In this document: piece after piece, positions 8,706-20,067 of the stretch | How positions within the stretch are numbered: the stretch's first letter is position 1 | How the letters are laid out: every line of letters starts with the position of its first letter | Assembly: GCA_023807065.1 (NCBI GenBank) | Contig: JAJJLU010003691.1 | Span: forward strand, 1-37,919 | From: Isotricha intestinalis | Lineage: Eukaryota > Ciliophora > Litostomatea > Vestibuliferida > Isotrichidae | Length of the DNA stretch: 37,919 nucleotides | Direction: 5' to 3' | The notes under the pieces: model-generated | What the model was told of the DNA's origin: nothing | Databases searched by the model: none | Seen by the model: only the letters and a program-made list of their open reading frames with translations | Position numbers and translations under genes: made by a program

Positions 8706-8902
8706 TTTTAATTTTAAATTTTTAAGTAATTTAATTAGTATTTAAATAGAAAAATAGGATAATAAATTATAATAATGATAATAAATTAATATATATATAA
8801 TAATAAAGAATTAAAAAATAAAAAAAAAAATATTCTGACAAAATAAGCTTATATATATTAATAGAAAAAGTCAATTTTATTCAATAATAAAAAAAATAAA
8901 TT

Positions 8903-10415
8903 TCAATTATTATGTCTTTGAGGAATATTAAAAATAGCTTTTTGAGAATAAGGACTAATATATTTTTGTTTTAAAATATTCATTTTTTTCATCATACTAA
9001 CAACTTTAACATTATTTTGATTATTACTATTATTATCTAAACTATTATTATTAACATTATTTCCTTTATCTTGATTATTAAATCTAATTTTCCCTAATTT
9101 AGGTAATTTAATTTTATGAATAGGAGAATATTCTTTTTGATAAGAATTATTAACTTCATCTTCATTATTAGAAGAATGAAAACTACCTTGAGAATGTTGT
9201 TCATTATAAATATATCCATTATTTCCATTAATATTATTATTAGAATTTTTCTTATTAACTTCAGGTAAATAACTCATAATATTTTTTTCTTTACTTTTCT
9301 TCTTAGGAACATTAATATTCCCTTGTGAATCTTCTGTACTTTTAATAAAAGATAAAGAATCATTAATGAAATTTTTAATTAATTGTGAATTATTAATTCC
9401 CATCATAGGCATTTTAATTAAATTTAAATTTTCATTAATATCTTTAAAGAAATTATGTTGAAGAGCTTGTTTAGCAGAGAATCTTTCATCAACATTATAA
9501 TTAAGTAATCCAGAAATTAAATCAATTAATTCATTAGAACAATGAGTCATATATTTAGCAAATCCACTTCCTTTTTTATTACTGATGAAATTAACATCAT
9601 TTTCATGATCAAAAGAATGTTTTTTATAAGAATTAATAACATCTTGATTAGGAGTGCCTAAAATATTTTGAATTTTTTGCATTTGATCAATTTCATTATC
9701 ACCAGGAAATAAAGGGAATAAAGTAGAAATTTCAAATAAGACACAACCAACACCCCATAAATCCATTTTATAATTATAATATCCATTTGTCATTATACAT
9801 TCTGGTGCTCTATACCATCTTGTGGATACATATTCTGTAAATGGAGGCTTTGAATATATTCCTTTGCATGATCCTAAATCTGCAAGAACTAAATAATTTT
9901 CTTTTATTAATATATTTTCTGGCTTTATATCACGGTGAAATATTCCATTTTTATGCATGTGTTCCATTGCTTTTAATAATTGATATGCAAATATTTTTAT
10001 TTTAGATTCTTTTAAATAGGATTTTCTATCTTTTATTGCCTCATATAAATTCATTGCAAATAAATCAAATACTAATGCTAAACGTCCTGTTTGATCATCA
10101 CTATAAAATTTATATATTAGGTTTTTTTATTTTTTTTTTAATTATAATTTTTTTTTCTTACTATATTACTTCTAGAAGCTTTATTATGTTTTTATGACCT
10201 TGTAAACGCTTTAATGCTTGAACTTCACGTAAATTGTTCACTTGTTCTAAAGATGAAAAGGAACTTTTTAAACATTTTATTGCCACGTAATTTCCAGTTT
10301 TTAAATGTTGGGCTTTGAATACTTCACTAAATGTTCCTTCTCCTAATTTTTTTATTAGTCTGTATTCTTTTGTAAAAGGAAAAGATTGGTTATATAAATG
10401 TTAGTTACTGTTCAT
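8903..10415 (-). CDS. MOK: MOK-type (MAK/RCK family) protein kinase, three exons
   Basis: Exons are 10409-10415, 10162-10366 and 8903-10100, with introns of 42 nt (10367-10408) and 61 nt (10101-10161), both GT..AG; splicing gives 469 residues ending in TGA. The N terminus becomes MNKYRLIKKLGEGTFSEV, which has the MOK arrangement. Catalytic features are Lys33, HRD with Asp128, a DLG (not DFG) at 145-147, GSCKGIYSKPPF, a TEY at 159-161, STRWYRAPE and DLWGVGCVLFE. After the kinase domain comes an Asn-rich tail ending in SQKAIFNIPQRHNN. MOK kinases belong to the MAK/ICK group linked to cilia and are activated through the TEY motif. The exon 1 coding part is only seven nucleotides, so the start would be missed without splicing. 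It diverges from the FHA gene by about 120 bp. Confidence 0.9.
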
Positions 10416-10536
10416 TTTTTTTTCTTTATTTTTTATTTTTTTTTTGAGTATTATGTTTTTTAATTTTTATTTAATTAATTATTAAAGAATAAAGGGATAG
10501 AAAAAATTAATCAAAATTTAAATAAAAAATTTTAAA

Positions 10537-11594
10537 ATGGGAATAGATCAAGTAAATGAATATATATAATAAAAAAATAGTGTTGTTCTAATTCAAAAGG
10601 AATAATAAAAAATGAAAATAAAATAATTCAAACAAAAACAATAACAGAAAATAATTTAAATATAATAATCCCAACAATAAATATAATATTATCTCAAGAG
10701 CAACTTCTTCAAAGTCAATATTTAGTAAATTTACCAGATGAAGAATTAAAAAACATATTAAATTCTAAAGATGAAAATAGAATAAATAATTATGTAAATG
10801 TAGAAGAAAGAATAAAAAAGAATGAAATAGATATAAACTATTTAAAAGAAATAGAAAAAGTATATAAAGGATCTCCAAAATTAACTTTAGAAATAATAAG
10901 ATCATATAACTTAAAAAAAGGAGAAATAATAAGAATAAATGCATATGGAATGATAAAATCAAATAGAAATAAAAAAGATGGTTATTCATATTTTGGTTAT
11001 TATCCAAATGAAAAAAAAAATGAAATTGATTTTATTTTAAAACCAATTGAAAAAAACTTTGAACAAAGATTTATTGGAAAACACTTTCAAATAAAATTTA
11101 ATCCTTATGATTTAAAATATTATATTTTAGATTTAGGATGTGGATTTGGAACTTTTAGAAAATTAATTAACGAAACAATAATAACAGATAATTTTTTAAT
11201 TAATATTGGAAATTCTTATATTGTTTTTACTTATAATGATAATAATAATAATGAAGATATTTTAAAAACATTAAGATTAAAAATTTTTAGTGGAAATTTA
11301 CGTTCAGAAAACGTATTAATTAATCCTTTATTTCAAAATAAATTTTTTATTGGAAGAGATTCTAATAATTATATTATTATTCAAGATAATTTATTAAGTA
11401 AAATTCATTGTACTGTTTATTTTAAAAATAATTCTTATTGGGTTATTCAAGATGGTTATGTTAATGAAATTAATATTATTAAACCTTCTACTAATGGAAC
11501 TTGGTTAATGCTTAATGTTGAAACGGAAATTTTTCAAGATATGATTTTTAAATCTAATCAAAATTTATTTAGGTGTAAATATTCTAATTCATAA
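10537..11594 (+). CDS. Tandem FHA-domain protein with predicted N-terminal acylation
   Basis: Two exons, 10537-10551 and 10581-11594, flank a 29-nt GT..AG intron; removing it joins a five-codon first exon to a 337-codon frame, giving 342 residues. The N terminus is MGIDQCCSNSK, suggesting Gly2 myristoylation and Cys6/Cys7 palmitoylation. The C-terminal half has a canonical FHA domain: GRD (Gly263-Arg264), SKIH (Ser278, His281) and NGTW (310-313), the residues that bind phosphothreonine peptides. A more degenerate FHA-like segment precedes it (RFIGKHFQIKF ... DLGCGFGTF). The protein is therefore probably a membrane-anchored phosphopeptide reader. The substrate is unknown. Without the small first exon the acylation signal would be missed. 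Confidence 0.82.
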
Positions 11595-12166
11595 ATATTT
11601 TCAAATGGAATTAAGGATAATTATTTCTTTGAAATAAACATTGATTTTTATGTAGGTTTTTTTTGATAAATTTGTATTAGAAAAAATATTGATTTATATA
11701 AAAATATTATGATAATTATATGTATTTATAACTATCAAATTAATTATAAATATTAAAATTTAATAATTAGATATTTTAATACTGATTAATAAAAATTATG
11801 TTATAAAAAAAAATGTCATAAGTCACTCATTTGTATATAAAATTTAGATTTATGTTCAATTTATATAAAAGATTATTTTTTTAATAAATAATATTACAAT
11901 TATTATTTTCATATTTTTAATATAATATAGTTAATTCTTTTTTTTAAAATCTCTTTTTTTCAAAATGATAATAAAAATATTTAAAAGAGATTATATGTAA
12001 AAACTTAAGTTAAAAGATTTAAGGTTTTTTAATAAATTTATTATTTGAAAAAATCAAGAATAATTATTATTAATATATATTAAACTTATTAAAATTAAAT
12101 ATTAAATTATAATTGTTATTTAATTAAAAAAATTTCCTTTTGTAACACAATATTTTTTTTTCAAAA
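11595..12166. other. Convergent intergenic spacer, no feature seen
   Basis: About 570 bp between the FHA gene and the 3' end of the large membrane-protein gene. It is almost pure A/T with homopolymer runs. Neither strand gives a frame with recognisable protein signal, and no tRNA-like or structured stretch was noticed. It should hold the 3' untranslated regions of both genes. Confidence 0.6.
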
Positions 12167-15100
12167 CTATATTGAACGATTTAAAATATTTTCTTCTACA
12201 TTGATGTTATCAACCATATTTTGAATTTGAAATGAATCTGGATTAAATTTTTTCTTATATTTATATATGACAAAAATAATAATAAGTATTAAAATAATTA
12301 CAAAAACAATAATTAAAACCCACAAAAAATAATTTGTTTTATTGTTAAATTGAAAAATTTCAGATAATTCTAAATTACCATAAATCGAACTATCATTCCT
12401 AATAACTCTAATAATATAATTTGCAGATTTATTTAAGTTTATTTCTTTAGAACAATACTTTTTATCTATATCATATTTTGATACACAAAGAATTTTATCA
12501 GAATATATATTTACATTAGTTTTATTTAAATAGGCTATTTCAAATAATTCACAAGGTTCTTCGAAAATAATATAATTTTCTTTTGTATTTTCAGCTATAA
12601 AAAATATAACTTCATAAGAAAAAGAAATTGGTTCTATTGGAATTTTAATTGTTATATTTCTTAAACCTTGTTCAACTTCTATTTTAAAATTTCCTTTTGA
12701 ATAATTTTTTTCATTATTTGATATTAAATAAATTGAATGTTTAAAAATTGCATCTCCATAAATTTCAAATTCACCATAATTATTTTCTTGAAGAAATATA
12801 TTTTCATTTTTAATAAATTCATTATTAGCTAATTCATATTTTGTTTTATTTTTTCCATCAATTGAAAAATATATTTCGAAATTTGTACATTGATTATGAC
12901 AAGGAATAATTTGAAAATTTAAAAAATATAAAAGATATAATTTAATAATTATATTTTGTTGAATTAAAGAAATATTATCATGATTATTTTTTTGAGAAAC
13001 TACTCTAATTAATTGGTTATTATAAGGATAAAATTCATTAGAATAACTTACACTTAAATTATAATTAGAATTAATTTTTGAATAAATAATAAAATAATAA
13101 TATTTATTTATTTCATTCATTTCATAAGTAAAAACTTTTAAAATTATTTTATCATTATAAGATAATATAAAATCATTTTTATTTGTAATTTCTATTGGAT
13201 TTGGTATATAAGGATAATATCCAGTTTCTAAACTATAATTTAAATTTTGAATTGCTTTTTTCGATAAAATAAATCTATAATGTGATAAAAATGATTTTTG
13301 ATTAGGAATTAATAATTTATTTAAATAATATCCTTGATTTAATATTAATGTTTTTCCCATTTTTTCATCACTATATGTTTCATTAATTAGTGTTTCTTTA
13401 TTATTTATTGGAATTAATATTGACAATAGTATTTCATCTGTTGAATTTTTCTTTATTTCAATTTGTGAATTATTTGAATCAATATTTATATAATTAATTT
13501 TTTCATTTTTCAAAAATTTGTTATCATTAATATAAAAATCATTATTTATTTCTGAATATAATTTTACTTGAATAGTTTCTTTTTTGAAATTTATTTTAAG
13601 TATTTTAGAAAAATCATTTTTGGATAAAAAAGTGAATATTAAATCTCCATATGATAATAAAGGATAATTATTAAATAAATATTGATTTAAATAAACACAA
13701 TTATTATTTGAACAAAATATTTTTAAAAAAGAATATTTAGAAGGAATTTTAATTGGTAAATTGTTAACATCTTTATAATTACTTGAATTTAAAAGTTCAT
13801 CAATATTAGAAATCAAATTTATATCTTTATATAATATTTCTCCTTTTGAAAAAGGGACTTTTGGAAATAAAATTCTTTCTACATTTTCATCATAATATCT
13901 TATTATATATTGTATTTTATTATCACAATTTATTTGATAACTTATTTTATCATTTACCTTATTTGTATAATCTTGAAATAATACTTTATATTCATTAAAT
14001 ATTAATTCAAATTTTATTTCTTCATCTAAGATTTCATTTTTAAAATTATAAAAGAAAAAAGTTAAATTAAAATAACTTACTATTTTACTTTCACTTTCAT
14101 CAAAACCATAAATTCTAGTTAAATAATTTTTATTTTCTTTATAACCTTTACCAATAACTTTTCCTAAATAAACTTTTAAAATATTATCTTTATTAACAAA
14201 AGAAATTAGACTTAATTTTTTAGAAGAAAAATTTTTAATATCAAGTATGTAGATTTTAGGTAAAGAAAGATCATTTATAACAATTGAATCATTTTTACTT
14301 TCTAATAATTTAGGTTTATCAACTTTATAAATTTTTAAATTTATATTTTCTGTAATATTATTATTAGTATAAATCATTAAAGTAATAAAAGATTGATTTT
14401 TTAATTTAGTATATGAATCATATACAATAAAATAAATGTAATTATTTTTTTCAATTTTTATTTCACTACATCTTGGAAAACTTTTATTATATCTATATAA
14501 AATATTATTTTCAATTGAATTTTTTGAATCATAAAATAAACAAGAATAAGATAATGATATTGGTTCACTTATATTTTTTTCAATCATAAAAAATTCTTCT
14601 TCATTATTTGTTATATTTGTTTCTGTATATAAATATAAATTTTGATAGTTATTTCTTAATATTAAATTAATTGGTTTATCTTTTTCTAATAATTGAATTT
14701 TACTTATTTTAAATTTTATAGGATTATATGTAAAATATAATTTATAATTTTCTTTTTGAATTCCTATTATTGAAATTATATATTCAGCTAAAATTTCATT
14801 TTGTATTAATGATGGAATTTCTAATGATGAATATAATAATTTATTTTCTTTTTTTTCTATTGTTAAATTTGTTATTAAATAATCTTTGTTTTTTTTTTCA
14901 TTTTCTTTTACATTAAATATTGAACAAGGATTTTCTAATTTTTCATGATTTAAATTTATTATTTTTTTAATTATTAATTCATACTTTATATCTTCATTTT
15001 CTAATAATTCATCAAAAATTAAATTTAAATGTGTTTCATTATTTGATATATTTTTAATATTTAAATTTTCAGGAAAATCAAATTTATAAGAATCATTTCC

Positions 15101-16999
15101 TTTATAAAAATTATATTGAATATAACTTTCACCTTTTATTTCTAAATAATTATTATTACTTACATGTTCTTTTTCTAATTTTATTATTTTATAATAATTA
15201 ATTTTATTAATATTATCTTCTTTATAAATATTATTATTATAATTTAATAAAAATGATAAATTTTTGTTTGTACATTTCATTAATTGAATGATTATATAAT
15301 TATTATTATTATTATTTAATTGAATTTTTGCTTTATTAAAATCATTATTTAATTTCATTAATTCTCTTTCTGAAATATTTTTATTTAAAACTAAAAAATA
15401 TTCAAATGATAAACTTGAATTTTCAGAATAAAAAAATAAATTTAAATTTATATCATTTGGAAAGAACTCATTTTCAATATTATAAGAAATATTTTTATAA
15501 TTAGATAAATTAAAACAATAAAATTTTGAAGGTTTAAAATATTGATTATTATTTCTAATTTGATAAATAGAACAAATTTTATTAGTTTTATTTTCATTAT
15601 TATAAATAATAATTTCTGAATAATAATCCTTTAAAAAATTTGAATTATTAACTTCAATTAAAACAGATATTTCTTCTTGAAAAGAAAATATTTTTTTTTC
15701 TCCTTGTTTAATTCTCATTTTGTTGTAATCTTCATTTTGAAAAAAAAAATAAATTATTCCATAAAAATCTCCTTTAACAGAAGAAATGTTTAATTCTTTT
15801 TCATAAAAATTATGTTTAAACATTATTTTTTTATCACCTTCATTTTGAATATTATATTGTTTATTATTTAAAGAAATTATTTCATTTGAAATTTCTTTAT
15901 TTAAAATTATAAAATCATAAAAAAAACTTGGTTCAATGAATTTATTTGAAAATTCTAAAGTTTTATTTTTCCCATTTTCAATAGAAAAAAAAATATTCAA
16001 TTTATCTTTTATTTTTTCACTTTCATTAATATAATAAAAATAAAATAAACATTGATTTTTACATTCTATTTGGAAAATATCATAATAAGAATTGCTTTTT
16101 ATATCTTTTTCATTTAATAAAATTCCATTACTTTTATTAGGTAAAACTTCTAAAACAGAATTTTTGTTTGTTTCATTATTAAAAAATATTGTTTGATTTC
16201 CATAAGTAATATACATATATAAATATTGATATTTATTTAGATAATTAAATGAATTAATTAAATAATATATCTTTGGTTCATCTATTTTAATAAAGTTACT
16301 TGTTTCTTCTCTTGAATTAAAATTATTCATTGAAATTGAATAATTATTTTTATCAAATAATTTTATTTCAAAATGTATTTTTTCTGAATTATTTTCAGGA
16401 AAAACTATTAAATAAATATTTTCTTCTTTTTCTAAATCAAATAATAATATATTTCTATTTAATATTTGATTATTATTAGCTTCAATTGTTTCATTATAAT
16501 AAAATAAATTATGAGGAGAATTTACATAAGCTAAATTATAACTATTATTACTATAATTTTTAAATTTATATATTAAAGGTGAATTACTGATTTCTATATT
16601 TTTTTTAAAATCTTGATTTAAATCAATGTATTTTGTAAATCTTGATAAAATAAATATATATTCATATTCTTTTAAATTTATTACTTCAATAGTAATATTT
16701 ATATGTTTTTCTTTAACAGAATATTTCAAATAATAATAATATTCTCTTTGTTTAATAACTTTAAAATTGTCAATATTATTATAATTAAAATTAAAATCAG
16801 ACATATTTGATTGAGTATAAAAAAGAATAACATTTTCAATATTTTCTTCTCCATTAAAAGCAAAAGAAAAATTTTCACTTGAATTTCTTTCCCATTTTTC
16901 ATCTTCAAAAATATCTACAACTAATATTCTTCCAACAACAAAACCCCAGAAAATAAAAAATCCAAAATTTAAATAATAAAAAGGAAATAAATATTTCAT
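12167..16999 (-). CDS. Very large type I membrane glycoprotein, family unknown
   Basis: A 1610-residue, intronless protein, not recognised. It starts with a hydrophobic signal (about residues 4-28). A roughly 1500-residue ectodomain follows, packed with N-x-S/T glycosylation sites and scattered Cys. One strong transmembrane helix near residue 1560 (VLIIVFVIILILIIIFVIY) precedes a basic stop-transfer KYKKK and a tail of about 35 residues. The ectodomain seems to consist of repeated beta-rich stretches with recurring YxxxxN and IxIxxN patterns, but no named domain was identified. Such layouts suit surface adhesion or receptor proteins; this is inference. It ends in TAG. The 120-bp spacer to the divergent kinase gene probably contains both promoters. 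Confidence 0.85.
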   Translation of the reverse strand: MKYLFPFYYLNFGFFIFWGFVVGRILVVDIFEDEKWERNSSENFSFAFNGEENIENVILFYTQSNMSDFNFNYNNIDNFKVIKQREYYYYLKYSVKEKHINITIEVINLKEYEYIFILSRFTKYIDLNQDFKKNIEISNSPLIYKFKNYSNNSYNLAYVNSPHNLFYYNETIEANNNQILNRNILLFDLEKEENIYLIVFPENNSEKIHFEIKLFDKNNYSISMNNFNSREETSNFIKIDEPKIYYLINSFNYLNKYQYLYMYITYGNQTIFFNNETNKNSVLEVLPNKSNGILLNEKDIKSNSYYDIFQIECKNQCLFYFYYINESEKIKDKLNIFFSIENGKNKTLEFSNKFIEPSFFYDFIILNKEISNEIISLNNKQYNIQNEGDKKIMFKHNFYEKELNISSVKGDFYGIIYFFFQNEDYNKMRIKQGEKKIFSFQEEISVLIEVNNSNFLKDYYSEIIIYNNENKTNKICSIYQIRNNNQYFKPSKFYCFNLSNYKNISYNIENEFFPNDINLNLFFYSENSSLSFEYFLVLNKNISERELMKLNNDFNKAKIQLNNNNNNYIIIQLMKCTNKNLSFLLNYNNNIYKEDNINKINYYKIIKLEKEHVSNNNYLEIKGESYIQYNFYKGNDSYKFDFPENLNIKNISNNETHLNLIFDELLENEDIKYELIIKKIINLNHEKLENPCSIFNVKENEKKNKDYLITNLTIEKKENKLLYSSLEIPSLIQNEILAEYIISIIGIQKENYKLYFTYNPIKFKISKIQLLEKDKPINLILRNNYQNLYLYTETNITNNEEEFFMIEKNISEPISLSYSCLFYDSKNSIENNILYRYNKSFPRCSEIKIEKNNYIYFIVYDSYTKLKNQSFITLMIYTNNNITENINLKIYKVDKPKLLESKNDSIVINDLSLPKIYILDIKNFSSKKLSLISFVNKDNILKVYLGKVIGKGYKENKNYLTRIYGFDESESKIVSYFNLTFFFYNFKNEILDEEIKFELIFNEYKVLFQDYTNKVNDKISYQINCDNKIQYIIRYYDENVERILFPKVPFSKGEILYKDINLISNIDELLNSSNYKDVNNLPIKIPSKYSFLKIFCSNNNCVYLNQYLFNNYPLLSYGDLIFTFLSKNDFSKILKINFKKETIQVKLYSEINNDFYINDNKFLKNEKINYINIDSNNSQIEIKKNSTDEILLSILIPINNKETLINETYSDEKMGKTLILNQGYYLNKLLIPNQKSFLSHYRFILSKKAIQNLNYSLETGYYPYIPNPIEITNKNDFILSYNDKIILKVFTYEMNEINKYYYFIIYSKINSNYNLSVSYSNEFYPYNNQLIRVVSQKNNHDNISLIQQNIIIKLYLLYFLNFQIIPCHNQCTNFEIYFSIDGKNKTKYELANNEFIKNENIFLQENNYGEFEIYGDAIFKHSIYLISNNEKNYSKGNFKIEVEQGLRNITIKIPIEPISFSYEVIFFIAENTKENYIIFEEPCELFEIAYLNKTNVNIYSDKILCVSKYDIDKKYCSKEINLNKSANYIIRVIRNDSSIYGNLELSEIFQFNNKTNYFLWVLIIVFVIILILIIIFVIYKYKKKFNPDSFQIQNMVDNINVEENILNRSI

Positions 17000-17119
17000 T
17001 TATTTAATAAAACCAATAATAAAAAATAAATAAAAGTTAAATTAACATTAAAAAATATAAAAAACAAAATTAAGATATATAAAACAGGTAAAAAATAATA
17101 AAAAAATAAAGAAAAAAAA

Positions 17120-19384
17120 ATGTCAGACGATGAAGAGATGTCGATGACGATGTCAAAGATTGAAAATCAAAAAGAGATATGGAAAGAATATGAAGAAATA
17201 GGAACAATAGGAATGGGTGCATTTGGAAAAGTATTCAAAGCAAAAGACAGAAAAACAGGAGAATATCTGGCAATAAAAGAATTAGATAAAGCCCGTTTTC
17301 GAGATTCAGATAGATATTTAAGAGAAGCTGAAGTAATGAAAATTTTAAATTGTGAATCTATTGTTCGTCTTATTAAAACTTTTGAAACTGAAGAAAATTA
17401 TTATCTCATTATGGAATTATGCTTAATAAATTTAGATGAATATCTAAAACTAAGAAATAGTGGTTTATCTGTTGATGAAGTTAGAATTTTGTTAACAGAA
17501 TTAAATATTGCTATTAAACAATTCTTAGATAAAGATATTGTTCATAGGGATTTAAAATTAAGTAATATATTATTAAATTTAAAGGAAATAAATAAAATAT
17601 CTGTTAAAATATCAGATTTTGGATTAAGTCAAGAATGTAAAAAAAAGAAAGAAAATGAATTAAATTTATCTTTAGTTGGAACTCCAACAACAATGGCACC
17701 AGAAGTTTTAAGAGGAGAAAGAATGGGAAGAAAAAGTGATGTTTATAGTTTAGGAATGATTATTTATTATATGATATTTAGAGAATATCCTTATGAAGGT
17801 AATACTGAATATTTAATTGTTAAAAGTCTTGAACATGGTATAAAATTAAAAAAAGTTAATCATAAATTGTTGGATGATTTGTTATCAAAAATGACTCGTG
17901 ATGAAAATTCAAGAATTGGATGGGCAGAATATTTAAATCATCCTTTTTTTAAAGAAGATAATATTAAAAAAAGTAATGTAATAAATAATAATGTTTTAAA
18001 TAATAATATTAATAATAATAATAATAATATTAATAATAATAATAATAATATTAATAATAATAATAATAATAATAATATAGCTTACCCTGATTTTAATCTA
18101 AATTGTAGTCAACATAAAAATAAAAATTCTTCTTATTGTTCTAATTGTAAAAAAAATGTTTGTGAAAATTGCTTAAATGATCATAAAGGACATAAAATAT
18201 TATCTTTTTCAGAAATTGGTTTTTCAAAAAATGAAATCAATGAATTAAATACTTTAATAAATGATATAGATAAAAAAATAAATAATTTAATTTCACTAAA
18301 AGACAATTTAGAAATTTTCAAAGAAAAAATAAAATCAAAAAATGATAATTCTGAAATATATCAAAATGACACAGCAAATAATTTTAAATTAAATATAAAA
18401 AACTCATTAAAACTATTATCAGAGAAAATAACAATAAAAGAGAATACTCCATTTTTTGAATTAATAAAATTATCATTTTCAAAAAAAATGAATATTCAAA
18501 GTATAAAATATGCAAAAAAAAATACAATATCAAAACATGAAAATACAATATTTTCAATGGATTGTTTTCCAAATGGAGATTTAGTTTCAGTTTCAGGTGA
18601 TCAATATATAAAAATATATGATAACACTTTTAAAATAAAACAAGAAATAAAAAATGCACATGCAGATTCAATTTCATATGTAAGTATTAAAGATAATAAT
18701 ATTTTTGTAACTTGTTCTGATGATAAAAGTATTATTATTTGGAATAATAAAAATAATAAATTTACTAAAGGACAAAATATTAAAAATGCTCATTCTGATT
18801 TAATTTCAAAAGTTTTTTTTTGTAATAATGGAAGAATTATTTCTAGTGCTTTTGATAAAAAAATTATAATATGGGAAACTAAGAATAATAAATATGAAAA
18901 AAGTGTTACTTTTGAAAATGATTTTGAGGTTAAATCTTTTTTATATTATGAAAATGAAAAAATATTAATTTCTTCAGGTGATATAACTAAAATTAATCAA
19001 ATAATTGATATGAAAAAGAAAAAAGAAATTAAAGTTTTTGATAATATTAAATGTTATGAAAATAATTCATTAACTAAAATAGATGATGATAATTTTGGAA
19101 TTGGAAGTGTTGATAAAATTTATATTATTTCTATTATTAATAAAAGTGTTATAAAAGAAATTAATGTTGGATTTAAAAACTTAAGAATTTATGGTATTCT
19201 AGATAAAGGGCTTTTATTTGTTGGAGGTGATGATACTCATATTAAAATTTATAGAAATGATAATTTTACTGAAATGCAAAATATTAATGATGCTTGTAAA
19301 AAAGGAATTTGTGGTTTTATTCAAATGAGAAATGGATTTGTTTGTTCTTTTGGAAAAGATAATAATTTTGTAGTTTGGGGATAA
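17120..19384 (+). CDS. Protein kinase - B-box - WD-repeat fusion
   Basis: A 754-residue protein with three parts. Residues 24-277 are a complete protein kinase: GMGAFGKV at 31-38, Lys53 in AIK, HRD at 142-144, DFG at 166-168, and a GTPTTMAPE activation segment ending near 195. The NYYLIMEL hinge and LKLSN loop are typical of Ser/Thr kinases. An Asn tract (about 285-320) leads to a B-box zinc finger at about 329-358 (CSQH ... CSNC ... CENC ... HKGH). After a coiled linker, residues about 475-754 hold WD-type blades (VSVSGDQYIKIYD, VTCSDDKSIIIWN, ISSAFDKKIIIWE, FGKDNNFVVWG). The propeller and B-box suggest substrate or scaffold recognition beside the catalytic domain. The substrate is unknown. 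No intron is needed. Confidence 0.92.
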   Translation: MSDDEEMSMTMSKIENQKEIWKEYEEIGTIGMGAFGKVFKAKDRKTGEYLAIKELDKARFRDSDRYLREAEVMKILNCESIVRLIKTFETEENYYLIMELCLINLDEYLKLRNSGLSVDEVRILLTELNIAIKQFLDKDIVHRDLKLSNILLNLKEINKISVKISDFGLSQECKKKKENELNLSLVGTPTTMAPEVLRGERMGRKSDVYSLGMIIYYMIFREYPYEGNTEYLIVKSLEHGIKLKKVNHKLLDDLLSKMTRDENSRIGWAEYLNHPFFKEDNIKKSNVINNNVLNNNINNNNNNINNNNNNINNNNNNNNIAYPDFNLNCSQHKNKNSSYCSNCKKNVCENCLNDHKGHKILSFSEIGFSKNEINELNTLINDIDKKINNLISLKDNLEIFKEKIKSKNDNSEIYQNDTANNFKLNIKNSLKLLSEKITIKENTPFFELIKLSFSKKMNIQSIKYAKKNTISKHENTIFSMDCFPNGDLVSVSGDQYIKIYDNTFKIKQEIKNAHADSISYVSIKDNNIFVTCSDDKSIIIWNNKNNKFTKGQNIKNAHSDLISKVFFCNNGRIISSAFDKKIIIWETKNNKYEKSVTFENDFEVKSFLYYENEKILISSGDITKINQIIDMKKKKEIKVFDNIKCYENNSLTKIDDDNFGIGSVDKIYIISIINKSVIKEINVGFKNLRIYGILDKGLLFVGGDDTHIKIYRNDNFTEMQNINDACKKGICGFIQMRNGFVCSFGKDNNFVVWG
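17985..18076. repeat. AAT microsatellite coding for poly-Asn
   Basis: Near-perfect ATT/AAT trinucleotide repeats inside the kinase gene encode Asn runs broken by Ile. It separates the kinase from the B-box and is probably length-variable. Confidence 0.9.
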
Positions 19385-20067
19385 TTATTTTTTTTTCTTT
19401 TCAATCTAGTATTTTTTATTTTTAGAATTTTATGTTTTTTAAATTTATTTAAACTAAAAAACTATTTCATTTTTTTTAATTTATAGATAAGGTTTATTGT
19501 AAATAAATAATAAACTTTAATTTGATAGAATGTCATTAATTTTTTTATTATTTTTCAAATCACATTTATAATAAAAAAAGGTTTTTAATAATTTAAATAG
19601 TTTAAAAAGAAAAAAAAATAAGAATTAACCCTTTTTAAATGTAATAGTATAACATAAATTTTTTTTCTAAGATAAACATTCTAAAATGCAAAAAAAAAAT
19701 TTCTAGAAAAATCAATTAAATAACATAAAAAATGAAAAGAAAAAAATTTGAAAAAATATTGAATTAATAAAAAAAAGGAAATATTAAAAAAGAGTTAAAT
19801 TTAACTTTTTTATCAATAAAATATCTTAGAAAATAAAATATAATATAAATTAAAGATAATACTCTAATATTTTTTTTTTGTTTTCTAAATATTTCCCAAT
19901 AACTTCCAAATTTTTTACTGAAAATTCTCTTTTTTTTCATTTTTTACTTTCTTATTTGAAAAAAAAGAGAAAAAACTTTAACTTTTTGAAAAATAAATGA
20001 AAAAAATAAAAAAATAAAAAAAATATTTTAACCCAATTTTCAAAGTTCAAATATATAAAAAATTTAT
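19385..20067. other. Intergenic spacer, no feature seen
   Basis: About 680 bp of A/T homopolymer-rich sequence between the kinase fusion gene and the FAR1-like gene. No frame with protein signal, no repeat array and no RNA gene were noticed. The final 100 bp before 20068 should contain the promoter of the next gene. Confidence 0.55.
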
